Under the pieces are notes generated by a model that made no database searches, had not been told where the DNA came from, and saw only the letters and a list, made by a program, of their open reading frames with translations. A stretch of 64,000 bases of DNA from Chionoecetes opilio (taxonomy: Eukaryota; Arthropoda; Malacostraca; Decapoda; Majidae). The DNA is taken from NCBI GenBank assembly GCA_016584305.1, contig JACEEZ010019064.1:57501-121500 (forward strand). Direction: 5' to 3'. Position numbers and translations under genes: made by a program. Each line of letters begins with the position of its first letter. Positions within the stretch are counted from its first letter, which is position 1. Positions 10,646-21,362 of the stretch are shown here, piece after piece.

Positions 10646-10660
10646 ACGGTAATTCATTAA

Positions 10661-11302
<642 letters not shown>

Positions 11303-11342
11303 GAGAGAAGCCGTAAGAAGCCGGCTTCTTACGGCTTCTCTC
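11303..11342. repeat. 40-bp perfect palindrome
   Basis: The left half GAGAGAAGCCGTAAGAAGCC is followed directly by its exact reverse complement, with no spacer. A related word (ACGGCTTCTTACGGCTTGTT) occurs near 3758, so the arm may belong to a dispersed repeat. Confidence 0.9.
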
Positions 11343-11370
11343 ACCAAAATTCGCCTCAGAATAGAGCGTA

Positions 11371-11517
11371 ACAATATATTGCGAATTTTAGCATCACTAC
11401 AGACTTTTATGTGCCACTGAAGAGGCATGCACAGTAGTTTATATTATGTACATCACACTACATGTCTTCAGTGGCACATTAAAGTCTGAAGTGATGCTAA
11501 AATTCGTAATATATTGT
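11371..11517. mobile_element. foldback element with about 53-bp arms
   Basis: Arms at about 11371-11424 and 11465-11517 are near-perfect reverse complements, sharing GAATTTTAGCATCACT and TGTGCCACTGAAGA, around a loop of about 40 bases. There is no coding capacity. It begins 29 bases after the perfect palindrome. Confidence 0.75.
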
Positions 11518-11853
11518 GCCTGGCGACCTTAGTGCAGTGGCAAGTGACTGGCGACTATAGTGTTATCTACGGCAAACAGATCATATCTATAAAACTGCTT
11601 ATATTCACCAAAATTCGTCTATTGGTACCCAAATTACAATGGAAATTACGTTCTGGGCCTCAATGGGTTATATAGCTGAACACACGCCAAAATGACAAAT
11701 TATAAGTAGCAACTCAGTCAATATTATAAGCAATCATGTTTTATCGTAAGGAAGAGTATAGGGCCGAGGGAGAGTGTGGATTATAATAGTGATGTTAATA
11801 ACGTCAGCCTGATAATTTATGGCTACCCATGTTAAAATAAATCTATCAATTAA

Positions 11854-12057
11854 CCCCTTCACGCCCAGATCTTTCCTTTGCTATATAAAATCGTCTGTTG
11901 TTAGCCATAAAATTACGAAAAGTAGCTGAATATACCAAATTAGTTAGTGGACAAGGATACTAAATAGGTCATATCTATATAATATTGCTTATATTTATTA
12001 AAAAATCGTCTATTGGTAGTCAAATTAAAATGAAAATTACGTTCTGGTCTCAAGGGG
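11854..12057. mobile_element. piggyBac-like MITE flanked by TTAA
   Basis: TTAA at 11850-11853 and 12058-12061 flank a 204-base element with short inverted ends CCCCTTCACGCCCAGA and CCCCTTGAGACCAGAA (the latter read on the minus strand). TTAA duplication with CCC ends is the hallmark of piggyBac-type transposons. A related fragment lies at about 11580-11670 (shared CGTCTATTGGTA and AATTACGTTCTGG words). Confidence 0.6.
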
Positions 12058-12061
12058 TTAA

Positions 12062-12870
12062 TTTAATTAAAAGAAGAATGATTGAAATGTTACGCTCTCC
12101 ACTCCTCTCCTGGACCTTACCACACCTACCCAGGTGTTACAAGCTGAAAGGCTGTAAAGGAAAAGGTGTTTTACGTAACAATGACCACTGCAGGCAACTT
12201 ACTTATGCAGCGACTTCTACAGGATCGTTCGGTGTGTCAGGGTGAAGCGAGTTAATGTATCTCATGAGGTCAACACACACAGGCGAATAAAGACACTGAG
12301 GCATTTCTTAGTTTAATGAACAAGCCACACACAGTACCACGTACAGACAGTACCCACTACAGAGTCGCCTTCCCATCTCTTGACGATGGTCGCAAAGGCT
12401 TTCCCTGTTGTCCCTACAATCACTGTTCATTCCTCAGTACAACACACACAGTACAACTACACACAATCCCTTCCACCATCGCCACAATCACTCCACCTCG
12501 CCACCTCCTCCACGCCTCACACCCGCCCGCATCCAGCCCTCAACCCTCACTGTCCGCTGGTCTGAGAGCCACTGCCCACCGCTAGCACCACCAGCCAGCC
12601 AGCCATGCGCTCACTGGCACCCCTCCCCAGCCTCCCACCCCAGACCCCACCCTCTCTCACTGCTGGTGTCCAAGGTCTCTTCGACGCATACCCTCACACA
12701 CACACACACTGCCTCGCCACCACCAGTCTCCAAGGTGCCACCGCGCGCCACCCAGACATGCACACAGACATGCCTTCCCCCAACACATCATGCAATATGC
12801 TATACGTAACAGAAATAACACCACAAAATTACTTACTTACTTACATGATCGAGTTGGTCAGAAGAGACAA
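12062..12870. other. no recognisable gene; C-rich and CA-rich stretches
   Basis: Includes a CCACC/CACA-rich low-complexity segment at about 12400-12760 that makes overlapping open frames in several phases. I see no splice or motif support for a gene. Confidence 0.45.
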
Positions 12871-12873
12871 GGT

Positions 12874-12954
<81 letters not shown>

Positions 12955-13017
12955 TGACTGTCTGACTGTGTGTGTGTGTGTGTGTGTGTTGTGTGTGTGT
13001 GTGTGTGTGTGTGTGTG
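12874..13017. repeat. (GT)n microsatellite, two blocks
   Basis: (GT)n at 12874-12953 and 12967-13017 separated by a GACTGTCTGACTG spacer. Confidence 0.97.
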
Positions 13018-13027
13018 GCGGTCTGAC

Positions 13028-13287
13028 CAGGGTTGCCACTCTAAATTTTCAGAAATCCCAAGACTGCCCCCCAAATAAATCCAAAGATAGACAAAAATAT
13101 CCCAAGGTCTGTAAGAAAACATTGAAACTGAATCCTAAATACGGTACACATGCTTACCTTGAGATAAACTACAGGAGAAATACTTGAATAATCCCCCCAA
13201 AATATCCCAAGATAGAAGAAAAAAAATCCCAAGGCCATGACCCAAATCCCAAGATCTTGGAAAAAATCCCATGGAGTGGCATACCTG
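13028..13287. mobile_element. MITE with CAGGGTTGCCACTC ends
   Basis: The left end CAGGGTTGCCACTC and the right end, reverse complement CAGGTATGCCACTC, define a 260-base element with several AATCCCAAG words inside. CAGGG-type ends resemble hAT-related MITEs, but the 8 bases on each side do not match, so no target duplication supports the class. Confidence 0.5.
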
Positions 13288-13451
13288 CTTAAAAGTTATA
13301 TCGTCTTTGTGATCTTACAATATTATTAAATGTCTCTTTATACACTTGCTAATTTAATGTATTTAATGAAAACTTCCTGCTATTTGTTTATCTATTTTGA
13401 TTTGCAGGATTCAAATTAGGGCTATATACAGTACAATGAAAAGAGATACCG

Positions 13452-15141
13452 TGTGGGAATTTATGTCACATACATAGTATGTAACGCGGAAAAATGGGTT
13501 AAAAACTTTTGACCCATGACTGACGAAGAGTTTACGTTGAATGGGAGGGGGTAAAGTAATATATAAATGTCGAGTAACAAAGTGAGTAATTTTCCTCCAC
13601 TCCTCAGTTCTGAATCACTATATAAAAATATACTGTGATATATTTTATACCGGCGGTAGCTAGCTGGCCACGTCGGCTGGCGGAGACAAGGAGGAAGGGA
13701 GACGCCATATTAGTTTTGGTAGCGGTCCAGGAGTCAAGGTGTCGAGTCGAACACGGGAGGTGTGGTTCTCACCCTTGGAAAAGGTATGTTCAGGGACAAG
13801 GTGTTGGTAGAGATGTAGATGTGATTCATTGATTATCTGTGATAACATGAGAACTAATGGAAGGTGTTACTCATAGGGTCCCAAGGTAGCTGTGGAAAAG
13901 ACGGCTGGAGGAGGCAGCTGGATGAGCTGGGGAGGAACACCTGTGAATGCTTTTGAGTGAACATCAGGATTACAGCTAAGGATTAGTCTCATAGCTGGAA
14001 TGTGTGGACATGTGATACTTGACTCAACAACTTTCAGTGACGGGAAATGATTTAGATTTAGAGAGTGTACCTATGATTACGTTCGGGTCCACGGGCTAAT
14101 ACTAGCGTCGTGTCGATGTGGTTAGCATTAAGCATAGTATTAAGTGGATAAATATGTTAATGATTATGTAAGGAAGGAGTGGGGAAGTAATTACTGGTTT
14201 ATCAGTAAACAGACAATATACTGAGGAAAAGATAATGAGTTATTATCTTTTACACCCATTAGTTCTGACCTATTCTCTTAATCTTATAACTATTTTTTTT
14301 TCCCACTTATTGTGGGTGGTGGCAGCATATTAGTCAGGATTGTGCAGCCCTCTTGAATTAACACCATCAATAAATAAACCTATATAAGGGGGGGGGGGGG
14401 CGCTACACATATATTTAATTGGAGGTCTTACCTAATCAAAACCCATCGTCTATCTCATCCCGACACAATACCCCAACTAGTCAACTAACTAGGATACTTA
14501 TCGGTGGATAGTAGGGATGAAATGGCTGTAGGTGTATTAATACTGCATGTCATGTGATCCGAAGTGGTCAGCGCGTGATCGAGGCCGCCCGTGAAGGACA
14601 GAGGCGGAGGACTGGAGGCGGTGTGCTTTGATATGGGTGTCAGGGAGTTTTCATAACCCAGTTATCCATGACGCGCGGCTATAATCACTTGTGTTGAATT
14701 TTAACACGACCTATTGGTTTAACAATATATGTACAAAATGAACGTATGTACAAATCTCTTCATTATAATCAGAGAAGAGATGTTAATCCCGTGAGGGCTG
14801 GAAGTGTACTAAATTTCCAAGCCAGCGGCAGCGACCGGCCACACAAATCCCACCTACACGTGTCAATCGTCGGTAGCGAGAATCTAATGGGCAGCAGCCA
14901 ATGACCGCACTTCTAACCAAGGTGCAAATGCTTCATATTACTGGGAATGTTTAATTATTCTATCCCAGCACTTATCACTTACTCAAATTACTTTAATTAT
15001 AACCCATTACCATTTTAATTATATATATATACATCCCTACACTCCCCCTATGATGAGCGGACAATTACCTCCCTCACAAGGGGGGGAACAAACCACCACT
15101 CTGCCAATTATTGAGTGAGTGGTTGGTGGATAATTTCCACA
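13452..15141 (-). mobile_element. 3' LTR of the BEL/Pao element
   Basis: Read on the minus strand the LTR starts TGTGGAAATTATCCACCA (from 15141) and ends with CATAAATTCCCACA at 13452. It matches the LTR at 18784-20622 and the inverted copy at 17359-18221 over long stretches, for example the CTTACCTAATC block, the GATCGAGGCCGCCCGTGA block and TACAAAATGAACGTATGTAC. Compared with the 863-base solo LTR it holds about 0.85 kb extra (13500-14390), similar to extra sequence in the other long LTR. A TATATATATA box lies about 115 bases from its start. Confidence 0.75.
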
Positions 15142-15172
15142 ACTGGAGGCCGGCGAAAACTGAATTTCCGCT

Positions 15173-16108
15173 TCATGTGACATCACCCCAGGCCACATAG
15201 CGCCGGGACATTTTAATAGAGGTTTCGGCACTTTGGTCTTTGACTATTTTGAAATGTATAGCCCTGATAGAGGTACAAGTGAATATGCAGACATATACTT
15301 GATTGGGGGGAGAGTTATCTCCTGTACTTATTATTGCCCCAGTATAGTCGACACCAGCTACCTCAAATGGTTTTAAGGATTGTACTCGATCCATGGGGAG
15401 TTGAGGGGGCCCGGGATAGGTGATCAGTCTTCCCTCATATCTCTTGCATTTGATACAAGATTTGAGGTAGTATTTAACTGCCTGTCTATCCTGCGGTATC
15501 CAAAATTCCCTCCTGAGATAGGCTAATGTATCAGTCATTCCACCATGTAACGAGTTCCCATGAGATTCATCCACTAGCAATTTAGTAAGATGATGACGTT
15601 TGGGAATTAGCATGGGATGGCAGGTGGTATTTGGAAGATCAGCTTTTAAACTTTGTCCTCGACACCTAATTATGCCCTCATGATCTAGGTACAGACCTAA
15701 TAATTTGGTCAATTTGTTCCTATGATGGAATGAGGCTGAGGCTAAGAGCTTATATTCCTCAGGAAATACCTGCTTTTGTATTGTTCTGACCCATAACTTC
15801 AAAGGATCAGAGCTGTCCCTTTTAATGGATTGGAAGACTAAATTAGTAGTCTTAATTAGTTTGGTCAATAAGGAAAACCTTTTTATGTCTATTACAGGAT
15901 CTGGGATCAATTCAGGTTCCCTTATTATATCTACAGATATGTCTGGCTGAGTGGAAACCTGTTTAGGCATATTATTACACTCTTTCAGCCAGGTAGGGCC
16001 TTTAAACCATAATCCTGTGTTCAATTTGAGGTTATTATTTCCTCGCGACACATTATTATTAGGATTTTCATTAGTGGCAATGTATTGATTATGAACGGGA
16101 AATACCAC
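15173..16108 (-). pseudogene. BEL/Pao integrase remnant
   Basis: A minus-strand open frame of about 311 codons encodes the N-terminal part of a BEL/Pao integrase. Around residues 178-225 is the zinc-binding HHCC signature: H in DESHGNSLHGGMTDTL, then YLRREFWIPQDRQAV and the SCIKCKRYEG cysteine pair. PPQLPMDRV and PFEVAGVDYTGAI follow, the latter with the first catalytic Asp of the core. The frame leaves recognisable integrase soon after the AIHFKIVKDQSAETSIK segment, 32 bases from the 3' LTR, so the rest of the core and all downstream sequence are deleted. No reverse transcriptase or RNase H is visible upstream. Integrase inserts the retrotransposon cDNA in the nucleus; this copy cannot be functional. 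Confidence 0.8.
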
Positions 16109-16760
16109 TTTCCTCTAAACCTCACTAATTGGTGTGGGCAAGAAAGTGGGGTTTCCCAATTTTTGGGAAAATTTAAAAGGGGCTGTGCATGACTAGGAAT
16201 ACTCTTCTCTTGTTCGGCATGGTGAGTATGTGGGATGGGTTCCATTATTACCTTACCACCAGCACTAGTGAACATTGAGACGTTATGTATTTGATGACCT
16301 CCCTTAGGCAACGCCCAAAACAAGCAGCGCCTATTATTAATTGGAAGGGACCATCAACGTCCTTGAAGGTATTACTAACTAGTTTAACACCATTATTCCT
16401 CAGCATTTCAGCTGTGTCTTTTAGTCCATTAACATTAAAAAATGATACCCAAAATTATTAATTACCCACAGCAAAACCCTACAATTATCTTCCTAATTGG
16501 ACTAGGGGGTTGAACTATGTCAAAGGTTTGAGCCTCTGTATTGGCAAGGGAAAAACCCGATATGGCTAAATTCACTTTATTAATTATCGGTAGTTGTAAC
16601 AATTCAACTATCTCCCTACTTTTGAAGGATCGTTGTGCACCACTGTAAACATTGTCTTTACTTGACTGAATTACCATTGTGGCACACCTTCAATTCGGCA
16701 ATAGGAACAGCTGCTGAACTACTCTTATTAGTGACTGCCATTTTAACTACTGTAGGGTCT
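16109..16760 (-). pseudogene. BEL/Pao gag-pol junction, protease-like segment, decayed
   Basis: Minus-strand open stretches at 16462-16677 (REIVELLQLPIINKVNLAIS, then GFSLANTEAQTFDI) and at 16021-16323 lie between the gag zinc knuckle and the integrase, where protease and reverse transcriptase should be. The distance is far too small for RT plus RNase H (normally over 2 kb). The 16462-16677 piece resembles the region beside the BEL protease in tone, but I cannot see a catalytic D-[ST]-G, so the call is positional. Confidence 0.4.
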
Positions 16761-17358
16761 CAGTTATTATCACTGTTAGGACAAAGAGCGATGCTATGAA
16801 CAGATTGTTTACATTTCCTACAAGTTCTTAAGTTTATAGGGCATGCATTTGAAGCATGTTTACTACAGAGACAGGTTAGACAATTACCAAGGCTCATTAA
16901 CCTTTCAATTCTCGTGTTTAAAAATCTGAATAGATATTTCTGTGGAGGGCGGATGTTCCCCCTTACATAAGGGCACAATTTATATTCGTACTTCACTAGA
17001 AAGTCGCCTGGATTAGGATTGTATCTATTATTTGAGTAGGTCGAAGTTGTTTACTGGTAGGCTGAGAAGTTTGAATCTTAATTACAGGCTGTTTGATTTG
17101 CGTAACAGGCGCAGGATAAATACTCACTAACGAGGGATCCTTAAACTCTGAGGGTGGCTGATATAGCTGATTACCCTCATGTGCAATAATCTTGATCTCC
17201 CTGTGGGGGGGGGTTCTGGCTTAATACCTTGCAAACTTTGGGTTACAGAAACTTTAGATGTTGATGAAATATGAGCACACTCCAGTAATCCCTCATATTC
17301 AATTACTTTATCGAGATATCTTTGACATTCATGTTCATGATTGATAACACATTGGTGA
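16761..17358 (-). pseudogene. BEL/Pao gag, C-terminal half with zinc knuckle
   Basis: Minus strand. The frame at 16760-16996 ends with two cysteine clusters, CLTCLCSKHASNAC and CRKCKQSVHSIALC; the second fits C-x2-C-x4-H-x4-C exactly. This is the nucleocapsid-type RNA-binding knuckle at the end of BEL gag. Upstream of it (17000-17358) the gag frame is broken but includes the segment that continues the N-terminal half at 18222-18438 once the inserted LTR and one GGTGA copy are ignored. Gag packages element RNA in cytoplasmic particles. Confidence 0.7.
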
Positions 17359-18221
17359 TGTGGAAATTATCCATCAACCACCCTCTCATAATTAGTAGAG
17401 TGGTGGTTTTGTTCCCCCCCCCTTGTGAGCGAGGTATTTTCCGCTCGTCATAGGGGAGTGTGAGTAGGAATGTATATATAATTTAAATGGTAATGGGTAT
17501 AATTAAGGTAATTTAAGTAGATGATAAGTACTGGGGTGATTTAAAATTTAAAATTCCCAGAATATTTAAACCCTTTGCAAACCCTTTTAATTAGGGGCCT
17601 TGGTTTGAAGGGGCGGTCGTTGGGTGCTGCCCCTTGATTCCCTAGCCATCTGGAGTTATACACGTGGCATAGGTATTGGTGCGGCGATCGCAGCCGCCCA
17701 CCTTGGAGAGATCAGTACACTCCAGCCATTCGTGATAGTATATTAGATAATAAACTATCAGTACACTCCACCCCTCCGTGAGGATAAGACGTGCTTGTAG
17801 AATATAAGTACAAGTAAAAGTTCACTACCAGCCCTCACCGAGTTAATATATCGTATTAATATGAAGAGATTTTGTACATAGTTAATTGTACATATAAGTG
17901 AACCCAATAGGACTTGTCTTTGGGGACACATTAACAATCGCCAGTGCTCATGGATAACAGGGTGTGAAAACCACTTGACGCCCACAATAACGCTTCCACC
18001 TCCGCTTCTGTCATTCACGGGCGGCCTCGATCCCGGCGACCACATCGGATCACAAGACCATGCAGTATTAATCAAACCTACAGCCCATTTCAACCCACTA
18101 TCCACCGATAAGTATCGTAGTTAGTTGATTAGCTAGGATAATGTATCGGGATGATAGCCATGGGTTTGATTGATTAGGTAAGAACCTCATATTACATATG
18201 TATGTGACATAAATTCCCACG
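17359..18221 (+). mobile_element. solo LTR of the same BEL family, inverted, inserted in gag
   Basis: An 863-base LTR in the opposite orientation to the host element starts TGTGGAAATTATCC at 17359 and ends AAATTCCCACg at 18221. It is flanked by identical 5-bp repeats GGTGA (17354-17358 and 18222-18226), the target-site duplication size normal for LTR elements. It lacks the roughly 0.85-0.95 kb of extra sequence present in both LTRs of the host element. Solo LTRs form by recombination between the two LTRs of a full element, so a complete element once sat here. Confidence 0.85.
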
Positions 18222-18438
18222 GGTGAATCATTTCTTTATCCCCAGCTTGTCTGAATTGAACTTCATATTGGAAGTAAACCACCCCATATTTATTCCATTG
18301 CTCATTTAACAATGGTAGATCTGTCTTTAAATTAATATAATCAATAGGAATTGCCTTAATTGCGTCCTCACATTTATTATATATCCTTGTGAGCATTGCT
18401 AACTTAGCTGATAATGAATGCTTAGCTAACTTCGCCAT
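18222..18438 (-). pseudogene. BEL/Pao gag, N-terminal part
   Basis: Minus-strand ATG at 18438 opens MAKLAKHSLSAKLAMLTRIY and continues with CEDAIKAIPIDYINLKTDLP and a W/Y-rich amphipathic stretch, typical of BEL/Pao gag N termini. The natural frame is cut at the GGTGA target site by the inserted LTR; the last residues of the visible open frame are encoded by the LTR. The start is supported by its position, 345 bases after the 5' LTR. Confidence 0.7.
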
Positions 18439-18783
18439 GATTTAGTTAATTAACTCCAATAAAATATTAAATGCAAGATTACGTTACTATATATAATTGT
18501 TAGTTGATAATTAATTATATTATAAGTGCGGAAAGCGCTGTTGGCTGGCCTAACGCATAACCAGGCCTATGACCAACCACCACTTCAATTATTACAACTA
18601 ACTAGTCTACATAACCTCTGATGGTATCTACTATCTGGCAGGTGGTAGTTGAACGGCTGAGTCGTTCCTGACGCTTTGAAACACCCCGCCTCCATAACCA
18701 GCAATTCTGGTAGTCTCATAATCACGCCTCTCAACGACCACTCTGAATCACATGAACATCAATATTCCTCACTCGGGGCACCA
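18439..18783 (-). promoter_or_regulatory. BEL/Pao leader with primer-binding site candidate
   Basis: On the minus strand the 5' LTR ends in CCACA and is followed at once by TGGTGCCCCGAGTGAGGA (from 18783 down). Starting with TGG, the complement of the tRNA CCA end, directly inside the LTR is where a reverse-transcription primer-binding site belongs. I cannot name the tRNA. The remaining leader to the gag ATG is non-coding. Confidence 0.6.
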
Positions 18784-20622
18784 TGTGGAAATTTGTTTCA
18801 CAAACATATTTATTAAATGCGAGTCTTACCTAATCAATCAAACCCATCGTCTATCTCATCCCGACACAATACCCCAGCTAATCAACTAACTAGGATACTT
18901 ATCGGTGGATAGTGGGTTGAAATGGTTGTAGGTGTAACGAGAGAAATTACATTAATAGGGGAAGTGATGAAATAACTTATAAGTATCAATAAGCTAACGA
19001 GTAATTTTCCTCCACACCTCAGTCCTGAATCACTGGTTAGGGAGAAAGGCTTATATTTTAAGCCAGTAGTAATTAGCCACGTAGCGAACCGAAGTGAGAA
19101 GGGGAGTTCAACATTAGGATAACCTTAGAAGCAGCCAGACGCCCGCTGAGTAAAGTCGCCTGTGGGGAGGTGATATTCTCGCCCTTGTAAAGGTTAGTAA
19201 GAGAAGGTTTATAGGGTAGAGATGTAGGGGTGACTTACTGGTGATTCCTTTTGTTGACATAAGGACTAATGAATTATATTACCTAGGGTCCCAAGGTAGG
19301 AGCCGTTGGCGGACCTGGTGGCCAAGCGGTCCCGAATTAGCAGAGGGTGCAACTACAGCGTATTACAGCCAGCCGTGTGAGGCCAAGGAGAGAGAAGGGA
19401 ACAGAAGAATGAGTGAGAGGGAAACTTTGGAAGTGGGATAGACTACATTAGTATAGGATAACGACTTGAGCATTACATGTGCGTATCGTTAAAGTGGTAA
19501 CAGTGCGACTGAAGTTACCAGAGATAGTAAACTACATTAGGATGACGACTTGAGCATTACGCGTGCGTATCGTTAATGTGGTAACAGTGCAACCGAAGTT
19601 ACCAGAGATAGTAAACTACATTAGGATAACGACTTGAGCACTACGCGTGCGTATCGTTAGGGGAGAAGAAGACTTAGAATTAAGACAACTTGTGAATGTA
19701 TAATTATTATAATATTGCAAGCAAAGGGAGAAATATATTAATGATTATTTATTAACGAATTATTATTTAGATCCAAACAGTACTTACCTTTTTTCTCACA
19801 TCTTTTATTTTTATTCATTTATATATTTTTTTTCCCACTTGATGTGGGTGGTGGCAGCAGAGTAACCAGGACTGTAGAGTACACATTCAATGTGGGCACT
19901 ACATAGGCTTTTATCAACACTGCCTGTTCTTGTGATCCGATGTGGTCGCCGGGATCGAGGCCGCCCGTGAATGACGAAGGTGGAGGCGTTAGTTGTTATC
20001 GGTTGGCATCAAGGAAGTTTTCATAACTCAGTCACTGACGACGCGGCGAGATATTATCTGTGTTGATTTTAACACGTCCTATTGGTTTATCACTTATATG
20101 TACAAAATGAACGTATGTACAAATCTCTTCATTATAATCAGAGAAGAGATGTTACTAAGGCGAAGGTCTGGAGAGTACTTATAGTATATTAGATGTTACT
20201 CTCACGGATGGCTGGAGTGTACTAATAGTATATTAGATGTTACTCCGCGAGGGTCTGGAAAAGTACTAACTTTCCGTGAGCGGCGAGACCCCCGCTACCA
20301 ATACCTATGCCACGTGTATGATGCCAGGTGGCTAGGGATCTAATGGGCGGCAGCCAATGAAGCCGCTACAACTAAGGTGCTAATGATTTAAGTTGCAAAT
20401 GCTTATTAACCACTGGGAATATTAACTTATCCTATCCCAGTACAACTAATTATTTACTTAAATTACCTTAATTATTACCCATTACCATTATAATTATATA
20501 TATATACATCCAATCACTCCCCCTATGATGAGCGGACAATAACTCCCTCACTAGGGGGGGGGAGGGGAAACAAACCACCACTCTACCAATTATGAGAGAT
20601 TGTTTGGTGGATAATTTCCACA
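18784..20622 (-). mobile_element. 5' LTR of the BEL/Pao element
   Basis: Bounded by TGTGGAAATT...AATTTCCACA inverted ends (minus strand from 20622 to 18784). It shares the blocks listed for the 3' LTR. About 0.95 kb (18940-19890) absent from the solo LTR lies after the GGTTGTAGGTG block here, whereas similar sequence lies before the CTTACCTAATC block in the 3' LTR. A TATA-like TATATATATA sequence is near 20500. The bases outside (GCGTG at 20623) do not match those outside the other LTR (TACCG at 13447), so no target duplication is seen for the whole element. Confidence 0.75.
19443..19660. repeat. 84-89 bp tandem subrepeats in the 5' LTR
   Basis: Copies begin at 19443, 19532 and 19616 with CTACATTAG and share ACGACTTGAGCA, GCGTATCGTTA and GTTACCAGAGATAGTAAA. 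The third copy is partial. Confidence 0.85.
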
Positions 20623-21362
20623 GCGTGAACGGTCACCAGAAATATTACCATATGACTCGTGTCCCTGTGTGGGCTCCAATGTCGAGTGTAGGGAATCAAT
20701 GCAATGTTCTTGCGGAAACCATTCGAACCACATGGAGACAACTGCTTAAGTAACTGCTTATTCTGGTGAACCGTGCCACACAACAATGGGGATCATAAAA
20801 GAACTGCTGCCAATAGTGTTCATATAATTCACAATGTAGACATATACATTCACAGCGTCAGGGGCAGACTGAAGGACGCGCCAGGCAAGTGTCAGTGATA
20901 AAGTCCCTGTCACGTCCCTTATCCCTTCATCTTCGCTGGTTTCTCCCTCCAGATCTTTCTCAGTCTCCAGACACACTTATTCTCTTCTAGTCCGTAATAG
21001 TAAGTTGTCGGCACCCCTCAGCGGCACCTCGTCCTCGTGTGGCCGCCAGCTCGCCACTTCAAACCATTTAACTAACACCTCGAATCTTTACTTGTGCAGA
21101 GTTCGAGCATGACACTGAGGGTAGTGTGTCTGTTCGACTGTCCTCACAATGCTTTATACCGGATTTGTCAATATTTGTGAGCATTTTTTACATAATTAGG
21201 TCAACGTGGGCTGCAGAGATATCGTAAATATGTATGTTTTGTATAAAATTATCAGTTTGGAAATGCCACATTCTTGAATTATGTATATTTCTTCTGTTGT
21301 CTATTGTTTAGACTTTAGAGCAAGGATGTGTCCATTAATATTTGTAAGGTATTGATCCAAAA
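20623..21362. other. no recognisable feature
   Basis: Unique-looking sequence between the LTR and the homopolymer-rich block. No ORF with motif support. Confidence 0.4.

Noticed and set aside
12605..13122. Cys/Val and His/Thr-rich frames on both strands
   Set aside because: Direct products of (GT)n/(CA)n repeats.
17758..18105. 115-codon minus-strand frame
   Set aside because: Lies wholly within the solo LTR and has no family similarity that I recognise.
13447..20627. Target-site duplication of the whole BEL element
   Set aside because: TACCG on one side and GCGTG on the other do not match; the flanks may have been altered or the LTRs may not be an original pair.
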